Shown here: positions 9,028 through 18,132 of the stretch, piece by piece | Layout: each line of letters begins with the position of its first letter | Numbering within the stretch: position 1 is the stretch's first letter | From: Pseudomonas mandelii | GTDB lineage: Bacteria > Pseudomonadota > Gammaproteobacteria > Pseudomonadales > Pseudomonadaceae | Assembly (NCBI RefSeq): GCF_900106065.1 | Contig: NZ_LT629796.1 | Location: 6,052,501-6,116,500, forward strand | Length of the DNA stretch: 64,000 nucleotides | Reading direction: 5' to 3' | The notes under the pieces: model-generated | What the model was told of the DNA's origin: nothing | The model's database searches: none | The model's input: only the letters and a program-made list of their open reading frames with translations | Made by a program: the position numbers and the translations under genes

Positions 9028-9907
9028 TTCCACCGTCTGGCCCAAAGGCTACCGCTGCGCCGTGGTCCTGACCGTCGACTACAACGACATCCACGGCATC
9101 CTGACCCAGGCGCCTGAAGTCGCCGGCCGCGACAAGACGCTGTCGGTCTGGCGTTACGGCACCCAGCGCGGCGTCGAGCGGTTGCTCGGTTTGTTCGCCG
9201 AACTCGGGGTAAAAAGCAGCTGGTGCATCCCGGGCATCGTTGCCGAGGAAAACCCGCAACACCTTCGGGCAATTCAGGCCGGCGGGCATGAGATCGCCTG
9301 CGCCGGCTATCGCCACCAGAACTACGACCTGCTCGATCTGGCCGGACAAAGCGCCGAGATTGCCAAGGGTTGCGAAGCGCTCGCGGCACTGACCGGCCAG
9401 CGTCCGAGCGGGTTTCGCATCCCGGCCGGTAACGGTGCGCCGGGCTTCATCGAGGCGCTGAGGAACCAAGGCATTCGCTGGTCTTCGTCGTGGCGCGGCG
9501 ATGATTTGCCGTTCGCTCACCCCACCGCCCCCGAAGTGATCGAGCTGCCGTTGCACTACGAACTGGAAGACGAGCCCTATTTCGCCTTCAATCTCAGCCC
9601 GGCGGTGCCGCCGGCACAATCGCGAATCGCCTCTTACAGCCACACCCTGGGCAACCTGCAAATGGACTTCGCCGGGTTTCGCCGATTTGGCCTGTGTTAC
9701 GTGCTGCGCCTGCACCCGGAAATCATTGCCACGCCGGGGCGAATTGGCGTGTTGCGTGAATTGCTTGAGGGCATGCAGCAGCACGATGACGTGTGGATCG
9801 CCACGGCCGGCGAGGTCGCGCAATGGTGGGCCGATTCGGCAGTCCCCGTGACCGAGGATCATCCGGCATCGGTGTATGAGCGGCATTACCGGGATTACCT
9901 CGTATGA
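9020..9907 (+). CDS. NodB/PuuE-type hydrolase, copy 2, missing one metal-ligand His
   Basis: This 295-residue paralogue of the preceding gene starts at ATG 9020. That start is supported by AAGGAG at 9006-9011 and an 8-base overlap with the upstream stop. Motif 1 is TVDYND (Asp20, Asp23) and motif 3 is FRIPAGNG (Arg133). Motif 2 reads AGYRH (Ala95, His99), so the first His of the Hx3H metal site is lost. It may be a non-catalytic partner of copy 1 or use a different metal geometry. Its stop overlaps the next start (ATGA), so the three genes from 8179 to 11253 form a tight translational unit. Confidence 0.83.
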   Translation: MADSTVWPKGYRCAVVLTVDYNDIHGILTQAPEVAGRDKTLSVWRYGTQRGVERLLGLFAELGVKSSWCIPGIVAEENPQHLRAIQAGGHEIACAGYRHQNYDLLDLAGQSAEIAKGCEALAALTGQRPSGFRIPAGNGAPGFIEALRNQGIRWSSSWRGDDLPFAHPTAPEVIELPLHYELEDEPYFAFNLSPAVPPAQSRIASYSHTLGNLQMDFAGFRRFGLCYVLRLHPEIIATPGRIGVLRELLEGMQQHDDVWIATAGEVAQWWADSAVPVTEDHPASVYERHYRDYLV

Positions 9908-11253
9908 CTGAACGCATGCAGCGACTCGCGCAGTTTTGCGTCGACACGCGCTTTGAAGATTTGCCACCGGCCCTGGTGGCGCAAGCCAAACGGCACATCC
10001 TCGACACCTTCGGCGTGACATTGGCCGGGGCTGACAGCGAAGTGGCGAAACAGGCGCGTCAGGTATTCGCAAGTGAAGCCGGTGACACCCTGGTCTGGGG
10101 CACTGATCTGCGCATGGGCGCCGCTCAGGCCGCGATCCTCAATGGCATCGCCGCCCACGCCCTGGAACTGGACGACACCGGGGGCTGCGACCACTCCGGC
10201 GCGGTGGTGCTGCCGGCGGTGATGGCTGCGGTGTCGATGCAGACCGAACCGGTCAACGGCCGCGAGTTGATTACCGCCGTGGTGATTGGCTACGACGTCA
10301 GCCGTCGCGTGCTCGAAGCCTGCGGCGGCTATTCGGCGCACAACGGCGCGGGCTGGCATTCGACCGCCACCTGCGGGGTGTTCGGCGCCGCAGCGGCGAG
10401 CGCGCGGATCCTTGGACTGGACGCCGCGCAAACCGTGTCGGCACTGGGCATCGCTGGCAGTTTCAGCGGTGGGCTGTGGGCCTTCATTCACGACGGCTCG
10501 CAGAGTAAAAAGCTGCACAGCGGTCGAGCGGCCGAAGGTGGATTGCTGGCGGCGCGGTTTGCTCAACAAGGCATCAGCGGACCGAAAAAGTTGTTCGAGG
10601 ATGTCTGGGGCGGTTTTCTCAGAACCCTGGCCGGCGTGGCCTCAGACCCGACCGCGCTCGATGCGGATCTGGGCGTCGTGTGGAAGCTCGCCCGCTGCTC
10701 GATCAAGCCCTACGCCGCGTGCCGGGGGACTCATTCGGCAATCGATGCGTTGGGGTTGTTAATGGATCAACTGCAGGTCGGCGCCGATCAGATTGAAGAC
10801 ATCAAAGTCTCGTTGTGCGGTTTTCTTCAGGACATGTGCGGTGGGCAGGATGTCAGCACGCTCGCGGCGGCACAGATGAGTTTGCCCTATGCCCTCGCCG
10901 CCCGGCTGGTTCATGGTCATTGCCGGCTGGAAGCCTATGACGAGGCGCAACGGGGCGACCCTCGGATTGCTCACTGGATGGCGCGCATTCGCCTTGAAGT
11001 GGATTCGCAACTGTCAGAGGATGGCGAGCCCGTCATCTGCGTGCGGACGGTGGACGGTCGGCAGGCAAGTCTTTGTGTCGACCCGCCATTGGGCGCGCCG
11101 GGGAATCCGTTGAGTGATGCGGCGCTGGAGGAGAAGTTTTTCAGTCTGGCCGGGCGGGTGATGGCCCAGGAGCAGGCTGGGGAATTGCTTGAGCAATTGT
11201 GGCGGTTGGACACGTTGGAATCGGTCCGTTGGCTGGATCGGTGGCTGGCTTGA
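9904..11253 (+). CDS. MmgE/PrpD family protein
   Basis: This 449-residue protein has the MmgE/PrpD all-helical domain, with the signature HALELDDTGGCDHSGAVVLP at about residues 80-99 and a smaller C-terminal alpha/beta domain. The family includes 2-methylcitrate dehydratase and cis-aconitate decarboxylase, and also iminodisuccinate epimerase from Agrobacterium. No methylcitrate genes are nearby. Coupling to a C-N lyase makes the epimerase-like role attractive: it would set the stereochemistry of an iminodicarboxylate before cleavage (inference). Its ATG overlaps the previous stop by four bases. It ends the tight block; a REP pair follows. Confidence 0.85.
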   Translation: MTERMQRLAQFCVDTRFEDLPPALVAQAKRHILDTFGVTLAGADSEVAKQARQVFASEAGDTLVWGTDLRMGAAQAAILNGIAAHALELDDTGGCDHSGAVVLPAVMAAVSMQTEPVNGRELITAVVIGYDVSRRVLEACGGYSAHNGAGWHSTATCGVFGAAAASARILGLDAAQTVSALGIAGSFSGGLWAFIHDGSQSKKLHSGRAAEGGLLAARFAQQGISGPKKLFEDVWGGFLRTLAGVASDPTALDADLGVVWKLARCSIKPYAACRGTHSAIDALGLLMDQLQVGADQIEDIKVSLCGFLQDMCGGQDVSTLAAAQMSLPYALAARLVHGHCRLEAYDEAQRGDPRIAHWMARIRLEVDSQLSEDGEPVICVRTVDGRQASLCVDPPLGAPGNPLSDAALEEKFFSLAGRVMAQEQAGELLEQLWRLDTLESVRWLDRWLA

Positions 11254-11273
11254 ACGTTTTATTGCCAGAACCG

Positions 11274-11374
11274 GCCTCTTCGCGAGCAGGCTCGCTCCCA
11301 CAGTTGATCTGTAGTGATCTCAAATTTTATGTTCACTGAAGATCCAGTGTGGGAGCGAGCCTGCTCGCGAATGG
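11274..11374. repeat. REP pair (inverted)
   Basis: Two inverted copies of the GAGCAGGCTCGCTCCCACA variant, about 55 bases apart, between the MmgE/PrpD gene and the MFS gene. The second copy makes an ATG that extends the MFS frame upstream artificially. Confidence 0.85.
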
Positions 11375-11432
11375 CCGCGCCTCGGTACCACGTCGAACAC
11401 TACAAAACCTAAATAAGGACATTTGCCCCACC

Positions 11433-12611
11433 GTGGCCACTTACTCGCTCGTAATCCGCCGGTTGATGATCGTTTCGCTGACCATCGTCGTCAGCCGCGC
11501 CATCACCAGCCCGCTGCTCACCTTGTTCCTGAGCAACAAGCTCGGCCTCAACCAGCAGGACGTCGGTTTGCTGCTGGGCATCGCGGTGTTCATCGCCACC
11601 CTGCTCGCGCTCTATGGCGGCTACATCATCGACCGCCTCGAAAAACGTCGGCTGCTGATTCTGGCGATGCTCTCCAGCGCCATCGGCTTCGTCCTGCTGA
11701 CCTTCGCCGAAAACCTCTACCTGACCACCGCCACCCTGGTCATCACCGAAACCGCCTCGGCGCTGTTCCTGATCGGCTCGAAGGCGATCCTCAGCGAAAA
11801 CCTGCCGATTGGCCAACGCGCCAAGGCGTTTTCCCTGCGCTACACCCTGACCAACATCGGCTACGCCACCGGCCCGATGCTCGGCGTGGTGATTGCCGGG
11901 GTGTACCCGATTGCGCCGTTCCTGATAGCCGGCGGCATCGCGTTCTTCAGCATTTTCCTGATGATCGGCATCCCCAGGGACTCGTCGCAGACACCCCCGA
12001 TCGGCCAACCCCAAAGTTTTCTCAAGACGCTGATTACTCTGAAGAACGACCGCACACTGATCATGTTCACCTGCGGTTGCCTGCTCAGCACCGTGGTCCA
12101 CGGTCGATTCACCCTGTACCTGTCGCAATACCTGCTGGTGACCCAAGACTCCAAACGGGCGCTGGAAACCATGGCCGCCCTGCTCGCCTGCAACGCCATC
12201 AGCGTGATCCTGCTGCAATACCAGATCGGCCGATTCCTCAAGCGCGAACAGCTGCGTTACTGGATCGCCGGCGGCACCAGCCTGTTTATCGTCGGGTTGA
12301 TCGGCTTCAGTCTGGCCGACAGCCTGGTGAGCTGGTGCGTGGCGATGTTCATCTTCACCCTCGGCGAAATGATCATTTACCCCGCCGAATTTCTCTTCGT
12401 CGACACACTGGCCCCGGAAGAACTGCGCGGCAGTTACTACGGCGCACAAAACCTCGCGGCCCTCGGCGGAGCCCTGAGCCCGGTGATTTGTGGTTTCCTG
12501 CTGATGCACACACCGGCACCCACCATGTTTTATGCCCTGAGCGCGCTGACGGCCATGGGCGGGTTCCTGTGTTTCATGAGCGGTCGCCGAGTCGCATTAC
12601 AGCAAAAATAA
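11433..12611 (+). CDS. MFS transporter
   Basis: This 392-residue polytopic protein has about twelve hydrophobic segments. The conserved MFS loop 2-3 motif is present as GGYIIDRLEKRRLL at about residues 67-80. I chose GTG 11433, preceded by AAGGAC. The longer frame from 11349 is translated REP sequence. Lying downstream of the lyase cluster, it could export a product or take up the same compound, but the REP pair between them leaves operon membership open. A strong terminator follows at 12703. Confidence 0.85.
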   Translation: MATYSLVIRRLMIVSLTIVVSRAITSPLLTLFLSNKLGLNQQDVGLLLGIAVFIATLLALYGGYIIDRLEKRRLLILAMLSSAIGFVLLTFAENLYLTTATLVITETASALFLIGSKAILSENLPIGQRAKAFSLRYTLTNIGYATGPMLGVVIAGVYPIAPFLIAGGIAFFSIFLMIGIPRDSSQTPPIGQPQSFLKTLITLKNDRTLIMFTCGCLLSTVVHGRFTLYLSQYLLVTQDSKRALETMAALLACNAISVILLQYQIGRFLKREQLRYWIAGGTSLFIVGLIGFSLADSLVSWCVAMFIFTLGEMIIYPAEFLFVDTLAPEELRGSYYGAQNLAALGGALSPVICGFLLMHTPAPTMFYALSALTAMGGFLCFMSGRRVALQQK

Positions 12612-12702
12612 TGCACTCAAACTTCATTAATATGAATTTGTCAGCATCGGGAATGAACGGCACACTGTGCCCCGTTCCTCCCCCAATAGTTGGAACACCT
12701 TC

Positions 12703-12740
12703 AAGGGCTTTCTGGGTTTCCCAGTTAAGCCTTTTTTTTT
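12703..12740 (+). terminator. Rho-independent terminator after the MFS gene
   Basis: The stem GGGCTTTCTGGG / CCCAGTTAAGCC closes a short TTT loop and is followed at once by a run of nine T. It ends transcription from the MFS gene. It also argues that the HPP protein starts at 12772 rather than at an upstream in-frame ATG (12667), which would place the hairpin inside the coding region. Confidence 0.85.
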
Positions 12741-12771
12741 CCAGGATTTTTACCAACGGATCGTTTGCCTC

Positions 12772-13479
12772 ATGCTCGCTCGCTGGTTACCTGCCGCCAT
12801 CAACACCCGTCCTTCCGAATGGAGCCGCGCTGCCATTGGCATGTCCCTGGGCACGCTGTTCAGCGTCTGGCTGTGCGCCCAAGTGTTCGGCATGGAAGTG
12901 GCGCAACATTTGATCGGGCCGTTGGGCGCATCGGCGGTGTTGCTGTTCGCGGTGTCCTCCGGCGCCCTTGCCCAGCCATGGTCGATTCTGGGCGGATACT
13001 TGAGTGCCGGCGTCGTTGCGCTGCTGGTCGCACATGTTCTCGGCCGAACCCTTGGAAGCGCCTGCCTGGCGGCGGGCATGGCGCTGATCCTGATGTGCTG
13101 GTTGCGTTGCCTGCACCCACCGGCCGGAGCGCTGGCGTTGCTGTTGGTGCTGGCCGATCCGGCAACCATCGCACTGGACTGGAAAGCCCTCGGCGCGGTC
13201 ATGCTCGCCGCATCGACCATGCTGCTCTGCGCGCTGGCCTATAACAACCTGACGCGCATTCGCTACCCCAAGCGCGCCGCCGAACCGGTGCCCATGGTGC
13301 CGGCGGATCATCCGCCGATCGACAGCCAGGCCATCACCGCCCAGGACTTGAAACTGGCATTGGCGGACATGGAGGCGTTCTTCGATGTCACCCCGGAAGA
13401 CCTGGAACAACTGATTCATATCAGTGAGTTACACGCCAAACGTCGCAGTATTAGTGAAGTGCTGCGTCATAGTTCCTGA
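12772..13479 (+). CDS. HPP family integral membrane protein
   Basis: This 235-residue protein has four to six membrane segments and the family-defining His-Pro-Pro motif in CLHPPAGALALL. A C-terminal cytoplasmic tail of about 70 residues follows (QDLKLALADMEAFFDVTPED). HPP proteins are membrane proteins of unsettled function; some plant and cyanobacterial members are linked to nitrite transport. The start is set at 12772 because a terminator hairpin ends at 12740. The upstream ribosome binding site is weak (ACGGA). Probably monocistronic. Confidence 0.8.
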   Translation: MLARWLPAAINTRPSEWSRAAIGMSLGTLFSVWLCAQVFGMEVAQHLIGPLGASAVLLFAVSSGALAQPWSILGGYLSAGVVALLVAHVLGRTLGSACLAAGMALILMCWLRCLHPPAGALALLLVLADPATIALDWKALGAVMLAASTMLLCALAYNNLTRIRYPKRAAEPVPMVPADHPPIDSQAITAQDLKLALADMEAFFDVTPEDLEQLIHISELHAKRRSISEVLRHSS

Positions 13480-13490
13480 CGGCACACCTC

Positions 13491-13570
13491 CCTGCTCGCG
13501 AAGACGCCCTGCCCGTCAACCTCAATGTTGAATCACACAACGCCTTCGCGAGCAGGCTCGCTCTCACAGG
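13491..13570. repeat. REP pair (inverted)
   Basis: Two inverted REP cores of the CTGCTCGCGAAG type after the HPP gene. The first copy is truncated on its left side. Confidence 0.8.
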
Positions 13571-13697
13571 CCCATGCAAATATGCAGAAAGCACCTGCAC
13601 ATATCCCGGTTGTACATCATAAATTTGCACTGTTACGATCCAGCATCGCTCGCGCGCGAGCTTCTCTATAAAGAACAATAAAAGCAGGGAGTTAGTG

Positions 13698-14804
13698 ATG
13701 ACTGCTCAGGTTTCATCGAAAGAGACTTCGTTCATGGATGCCACGCCAAACGAAGTGCTGGCCGAGGTCCGCAACCACATCGGTCACCTGACCCTCAATC
13801 GCCCCGCCGGTCTCAACGCCATTACCCTGAACATGGTCCGCCACCTGCAGCGCCAGCTCGACGCCTGGGCGCAGGATCCGCAGGTTCACGCGGTGGTCTT
13901 GCGCGGTGCCGGCGAGAAAGCCTTCTGTGCCGGCGGCGATATTCGCTCGCTGTATGACAGTTTCAAAAGCGGCGACACGTTGCACGAAGACTTCTTCGTC
14001 GAGGAATACGCCCTCGACCTCGCCATTCATCACTACTGCAAACCGGTGCTGGCCCTGATGGACGGTTTTGTCCTCGGCGGCGGTATGGGCCTGGTGCAAG
14101 GCGCTGACTTGCGGGTGGTTACCGAGAAAAGCCGTCTGGCGATGCCGGAAGTGGCCATCGGTTACTTCCCGGACGTCGGTGGCAGTCATTTCTTGCCACG
14201 GATTCCCGGTGAGCTGGGGATTTATCTGGGCGTCAGCGGCGTGCAAATCCGCGCAGCCGATGCGCTCTATTGCGGCTTGGCAGACTGGTTTCTGGAAAGC
14301 GAAAAACTCGGCGTCCTCGACGAGCAACTCGACCAGCTCGAATGGCGCGACACGCCGCTCAAGGACCTGCAAGGGCTGCTGGCGAAACTCGCGGTGCAAC
14401 AACTGCCCGATGCGCCATTGGAAGCGCTGCGCCCGGCCATCGATCACTTCTTCGCCCTGCCCGATGTGCCGAGTATTGTTGAGCAACTGCGTGAAGTGAC
14501 GGTCGCCGACAGCCATGAATGGGCCATGACCACCGCCGACCTGCTGGAGAGCCGTTCGCCGCTGGCGATGGGCGTGACCTTGGAGATGCTGCGCCGTGGT
14601 CGGCACTTGAGCCTCGAAGACTGTTTCGCCCTTGAGCTGCACCTGGACCGTCAGTGGTTCGCGCGCGGCGACCTGATCGAAGGCGTGCGCGCCTTGCTGA
14701 TCGATAAAGACAAGCAACCACGCTGGAATCCGCCAACCTTGCAGGCGCTGGACGCCGAGCACGTCGCGAGTTTCTTCAGCGGTTTTGACCAGAGCGGGAA
14801 CTGA
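13698..14804 (+). CDS. 3-hydroxyisobutyryl-CoA hydrolase-like enoyl-CoA hydratase/isomerase
   Basis: This roughly 368-residue protein is longer than crotonases (about 260) and matches the HIBCH subgroup. Motifs are GAGEKAFCAGGDIRSLYD at about 70-87, GGGMGLVQGADLRV, and PEVAIGYFPDVGGSHFLPR. HIBCH hydrolyses 3-hydroxyisobutyryl-CoA to free 3-hydroxyisobutyrate in valine breakdown. ATG 13698 is preferred over the adjacent GTG 13695 because AGGGAG ends seven bases upstream. It runs into the acyl-CoA dehydrogenase after a 3-base gap, so the pair forms a two-gene operon. Confidence 0.88.
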   Translation: MTAQVSSKETSFMDATPNEVLAEVRNHIGHLTLNRPAGLNAITLNMVRHLQRQLDAWAQDPQVHAVVLRGAGEKAFCAGGDIRSLYDSFKSGDTLHEDFFVEEYALDLAIHHYCKPVLALMDGFVLGGGMGLVQGADLRVVTEKSRLAMPEVAIGYFPDVGGSHFLPRIPGELGIYLGVSGVQIRAADALYCGLADWFLESEKLGVLDEQLDQLEWRDTPLKDLQGLLAKLAVQQLPDAPLEALRPAIDHFFALPDVPSIVEQLREVTVADSHEWAMTTADLLESRSPLAMGVTLEMLRRGRHLSLEDCFALELHLDRQWFARGDLIEGVRALLIDKDKQPRWNPPTLQALDAEHVASFFSGFDQSGN

Positions 14805-14807
14805 GCC

Positions 14808-15959
14808 ATGCACGATATCGAATTGAGCGAAGAGCAAGTCATGATCCGCGACATGGCCCGGGACTTTGCCCGCGGCGAAATCGCGCCCCATGCGCAAGCC
14901 TGGGAAAAGGCCGGCTGGATCGATGACGGTCTGGTGGCGAAGATGGGTGAACTGGGCCTGCTGGGCATGGTGGTGCCGGAAGAATGGGGCGGCACCTATG
15001 TCGACTACGTCGCCTACGCCCTGGCGGTAGAAGAGATTTCGGCCGGCGACGGCGCCACGGGCGCATTGATGAGCATCCACAATTCCGTGGGCTGCGGCCC
15101 GGTGCTCAACTACGGCACCGAAGAACAGAAACAAACCTGGTTGCCGGATCTGGCCAGCGGCCAGGCGATCGGCTGCTTCTGCCTGACCGAGCCGCAAGCA
15201 GGCTCCGAAGCGCACAACCTGCGCACCCGCGCTGAACTGCGCGACGGCCAATGGGTGATCAACGGCGCCAAGCAATTCGTCAGCAATGGCAAGCGGGCAA
15301 AACTGGCGATTGTGTTTGCCGTGACCGATCCGGACCTGGGCAAGCGCGGCATCTCGGCGTTCCTGGTGCCGACCGATACCGCCGGTTTCATCGTCGACCG
15401 CACCGAACACAAAATGGGCATTCGGGCCTCCGACACCTGCGCGGTGACTTTGAGCAACTGCACGATTCCCGAAGCCAATCTGCTGGGTGATCGCGGTAAA
15501 GGGCTGGCCATCGCCCTGTCCAACCTCGAAGGCGGCCGCATCGGCATCGCTGCCCAGGCGCTGGGCATTGCCCGGGCAGCGTTCGAAGCCGCACTGGCGT
15601 ATTCGCGGGATCGGGTGCAGTTCGACAAACCGATCATCGAGCACCAGAGCATCGCGAATATGCTCGCTGACATGCACACACGGCTAAACGCGGCGCGCTT
15701 GCTGATCCTGCATGCGGCTCGGCTGCGCAGTGCCGGCAAACCGTGCCTGTCCGAGGCTTCGCAGGCCAAGCTGTTTGCGTCGGAAATGGCCGAGAAAGTC
15801 TGCTCGTCGGCGATTCAGATTCATGGCGGGTACGGGTATCTGGAAGATTACCCGGTGGAGCGCTATTACCGGGATGCGCGGATTACGCAGATTTATGAAG
15901 GGTCGAGCGAGATACAGCGGATGGTGATTGCCCGGGAGTTGAAAAACTATCTGGTGTGA
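14808..15959 (+). CDS. Acyl-CoA dehydrogenase (isobutyryl-CoA dehydrogenase-like)
   Basis: This 383-residue flavoprotein shows the family motifs [20 protein letters not shown] (FAD/substrate region), the C-terminal helical bundle with [14 protein letters not shown], and [20 protein letters not shown]. The C-terminal [14 protein letters not shown] contains the usual catalytic Glu. It inserts an alpha,beta double bond into a short acyl-CoA using FAD and electron-transfer flavoprotein. Pairing with an HIBCH-like hydrolase suggests isobutyryl-CoA to methacrylyl-CoA in valine breakdown, though short-chain specificity is not readable with certainty. Confidence 0.9.
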   Translation: MHDIELSEEQVMIRDMARDFARGEIAPHAQAWEKAGWIDDGLVAKMGELGLLGMVVPEEWGGTYVDYVAYALAVEEISAGDGATGALMSIHNSVGCGPVLNYGTEEQKQTWLPDLASGQAIGCFCLTEPQAGSEAHNLRTRAELRDGQWVINGAKQFVSNGKRAKLAIVFAVTDPDLGKRGISAFLVPTDTAGFIVDRTEHKMGIRASDTCAVTLSNCTIPEANLLGDRGKGLAIALSNLEGGRIGIAAQALGIARAAFEAALAYSRDRVQFDKPIIEHQSIANMLADMHTRLNAARLLILHAARLRSAGKPCLSEASQAKLFASEMAEKVCSSAIQIHGGYGYLEDYPVERYYRDARITQIYEGSSEIQRMVIARELKNYLV

Positions 15960-15967
15960 AGCTTGAA

Positions 15968-16057
15968 AGCTTCGCGGGCAAGCCTCGCTCCTACAGGTTA
16001 TCGGTGTTCGCATGAACGACCCGTAACCCAGTAGGAGCGAGGCTTGCCCGCGAAGGC
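15968..16057. repeat. REP pair between convergent operons
   Basis: Two inverted REP cores (CTTCGCGGGCAAGCCTCGCT and its complement) lie between convergent acyl-CoA dehydrogenase and enoyl-CoA hydratase genes, a position suited to bidirectional transcript-end protection. Confidence 0.85.
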
Positions 16058-16075
16058 GTCGGTGAGGTCGCTACA

Positions 16076-16849
16076 TCACTTACCCTGGAACTGCGCCTCA
16101 CGCTTGGCAATGAACGCCGCCATCCCTTCCTTCTGATCCTGCGTCGCAAACGCCGCATGGAACACCCGGCGCTCAAAGCGCACGCCTTCCGACAGGCTCA
16201 CTTCAAACGCGCGGTTGACGCTTTCCTTGATCATCATCGCGATCGGCAACGACTTCTTGGCGATCAACGCGGCGACTTTCAGCGCTTCTTCCAGCAGTTC
16301 ATCCGCCGGCACGATCCGCGCGACGATCCCGCAGCGCTCGGCTTCTACCGCATCAATCAAACGTCCGCTCAGGCACATTTCCATGGCCTTGGCCTTGCCC
16401 ACGGCGTGGGTCAGGCGCTGGGTGCCGCCCATACCCGGCAGCACGCCGAGGTTGATTTCCGGCTGGCCGAATTTCGCATTGTCGCCGGCAAGGATGAAAT
16501 CGCACATCAGCGCCAGTTCACAGCCACCGCCCAGGGCGAAACCGTTGACCGCTGCAATGATCGGCTTGCGGCGGTTGGCCACGCGATCGCTGTCGCTAAA
16601 CAGGTCATCCAGATAGATCTGCGGGTAGGTCAGCTCGGCCATTTCCTTGATGTCGGCGCCGGCGGCGAAGGCTTTTTTCGAGCCGGTCAGCACGATGCAG
16701 CCGATGTTCGAATCAGCTTCCAGGCCATCGAGGGCGTGGTTCAGTTCGCTGACGATCTGCGCATTCAACGCGTTCAGCGCCTGCGGACGGTTGAGGGTGA
16801 TCAGGCCTACACGACCGTGGGTTTCCAGCAAAATCGTTTCGTAACTCAC
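16076..16849 (-). CDS. Enoyl-CoA hydratase
   Basis: This 257-residue crotonase has the oxyanion-hole segment [12 protein letters not shown] at about 58-69. Both catalytic Glu regions are present ([15 protein letters not shown] and [19 protein letters not shown]). It hydrates short 2-enoyl-CoAs. It lies last in the minus-strand operon, 13 bases after the acyl-CoA dehydrogenase. This suits hydration of tiglyl-CoA or methacrylyl-CoA in isoleucine/valine breakdown. Confidence 0.92.
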   Translation of the reverse strand: MSYETILLETHGRVGLITLNRPQALNALNAQIVSELNHALDGLEADSNIGCIVLTGSKKAFAAGADIKEMAELTYPQIYLDDLFSDSDRVANRRKPIIAAVNGFALGGGCELALMCDFILAGDNAKFGQPEINLGVLPGMGGTQRLTHAVGKAKAMEMCLSGRLIDAVEAERCGIVARIVPADELLEEALKVAALIAKKSLPIAMMIKESVNRAFEVSLSEGVRFERRVFHAAFATQDQKEGMAAFIAKREAQFQGK

Positions 16850-16862
16850 AATGGACTCCTTC

Positions 16863-17990
16863 TTAAAGATTGCGCGAAATAACCATGCGCTGAATATCGC
16901 TGGTGCCTTCGTAGATCTGGCAAACCCGCACGTCGCGGTAGATCCGCTCCAGCGGGAAGTCGTTCAGGTAACCGTAACCGCCGAGGGTTTGCAACGCCGA
17001 GGAGCAGACCTTCTCGGCCATTTCCGAGGCGAACAGCTTGGCCATGGACGCTTCGACCAGGGCCGGTTGACCGCTGTCCCTCAATGCAGCGGCGTAATGC
17101 ACCATTTGCCGGGCGACGGCGATTTGCGTCGCCATGTCTGCCAAGCGGAAGGCTACGGCTTGATGTTCGATGATCGGCTTGCCGAAACTCTCACGCTCAC
17201 GGGCGTAGTCGCGGGCCGCTTCAAACGCGGCGCGGGCCATGCCCACCGATTGCGAGGCGATACCGACACGGCCACCTTCAAGGTTGGCCAGGGCGATCCG
17301 GTAACCTTCGCCCTCCTCACCTAACCGGTTGGCCACCGGCACTTTGACGTCTTCGAAGAGAATCTGGCAGGTGTCGGAGGCGTGCTGACCGAGTTTGTCT
17401 TCGACCCGGGCGACTTTGTAGCCCGGCGAATCGGTCGGCACGATCAGCGCCGTGATGCCGCGCTTGCCGGCACTCGGGTCGGTCACGGCAAACACGATCA
17501 CCACCCCGGCATTCTGCCCGGACGTGATGAACTGCTTGCAGCCGTTGAGCACGTAGTGATCGCCTTCCAGGCGCGCACGGGTTTTCAGGCCGCTGGCGTC
17601 GGAACCGGCCTGCGGTTCGGTCAGGGCAAAGGCGCCGAGCATCGCGCCGCTGGCCAGTGGCTTGAGGAAGCGTTCTTTCTGATCGTCGTTGCCGTACTTG
17701 AGGATAGGTACGCAACCCACGGAGTTGTGCACGCTCATGATCGTCGAGCAGGCGCCGTCACCGGCGGCGATTTCTTCCAATGCCATGGCGTAGGCCAGGT
17801 AACCGGTGTCGCAACCGCCCCACTCCTCCGGCACCAGCATGCCGAAGAAGCCCAGTTCGGCCATCTCACCGATGGCTTCCTTGGGGAAGCGGTGTTCGCG
17901 GTCCCACTCGGCGGCAAACGGTTTCAGCCGTTCCTGGGCGAATTGTCGGGCCATGTCGCGGATCTGTTGTTGGTCGTCATCGGGAATCAT
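16863..17990 (-). CDS. Acyl-CoA dehydrogenase (2-methylbutyryl-/short-branched-chain type)
   Basis: This 375-residue flavoprotein has [40 protein letters not shown] and the C-terminal [14 protein letters not shown] with its catalytic acid region. It is a paralogue of the dehydrogenase at 14808. Its operon partners (thiolase, 3-hydroxyacyl-CoA dehydrogenase, enoyl-CoA hydratase) make 2-methylbutyryl-CoA to tiglyl-CoA in isoleucine breakdown the likely step (inference). A REP pair (18026-18115) separates it from the thiolase gene upstream, so transcription may be uneven along the operon. Confidence 0.9.
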   Translation of the reverse strand: MIPDDDQQQIRDMARQFAQERLKPFAAEWDREHRFPKEAIGEMAELGFFGMLVPEEWGGCDTGYLAYAMALEEIAAGDGACSTIMSVHNSVGCVPILKYGNDDQKERFLKPLASGAMLGAFALTEPQAGSDASGLKTRARLEGDHYVLNGCKQFITSGQNAGVVIVFAVTDPSAGKRGITALIVPTDSPGYKVARVEDKLGQHASDTCQILFEDVKVPVANRLGEEGEGYRIALANLEGGRVGIASQSVGMARAAFEAARDYARERESFGKPIIEHQAVAFRLADMATQIAVARQMVHYAAALRDSGQPALVEASMAKLFASEMAEKVCSSALQTLGGYGYLNDFPLERIYRDVRVCQIYEGTSDIQRMVISRNL

Positions 17991-18025
17991 GGTGAATCCT
18001 TAAAAATTGAGCCTGACGCAGAACC

Positions 18026-18115
18026 TGTAGGAGCGAGCCTGCTCGCGAAGAGCCGTGTCAGTCGACATTAATGTTGAATGACACACCGCATTCGCGAGCA
18101 GGCTCGCTCCGACAG
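18026..18115. repeat. REP pair (inverted), inside operon
   Basis: Two inverted REP cores about 40 bases apart, located between the thiolase and acyl-CoA dehydrogenase genes of one minus-strand operon. Confidence 0.85.
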
Positions 18116-18132
18116 TGGGAATTGCGTCAACC

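Noticed and set aside
11349..11432. N-terminal extension of the MFS protein from ATG 11349
   Set aside because: It begins inside a REP core; similar REP-made openings (GASLLAN or GARLARE) recur across the window.
11423..12913. A 496-residue plus-strand frame overlapping the MFS and HPP genes
   Set aside because: It is an out-of-frame shadow of the MFS gene, Pro/Arg/His-rich, and crosses the terminator at 12703-12740.
13713..15677. A 654-residue open frame on the minus strand
   Set aside because: It lies opposite two clear plus-strand acyl-CoA genes and its protein is a His/Arg/Gln-rich shadow without motifs.
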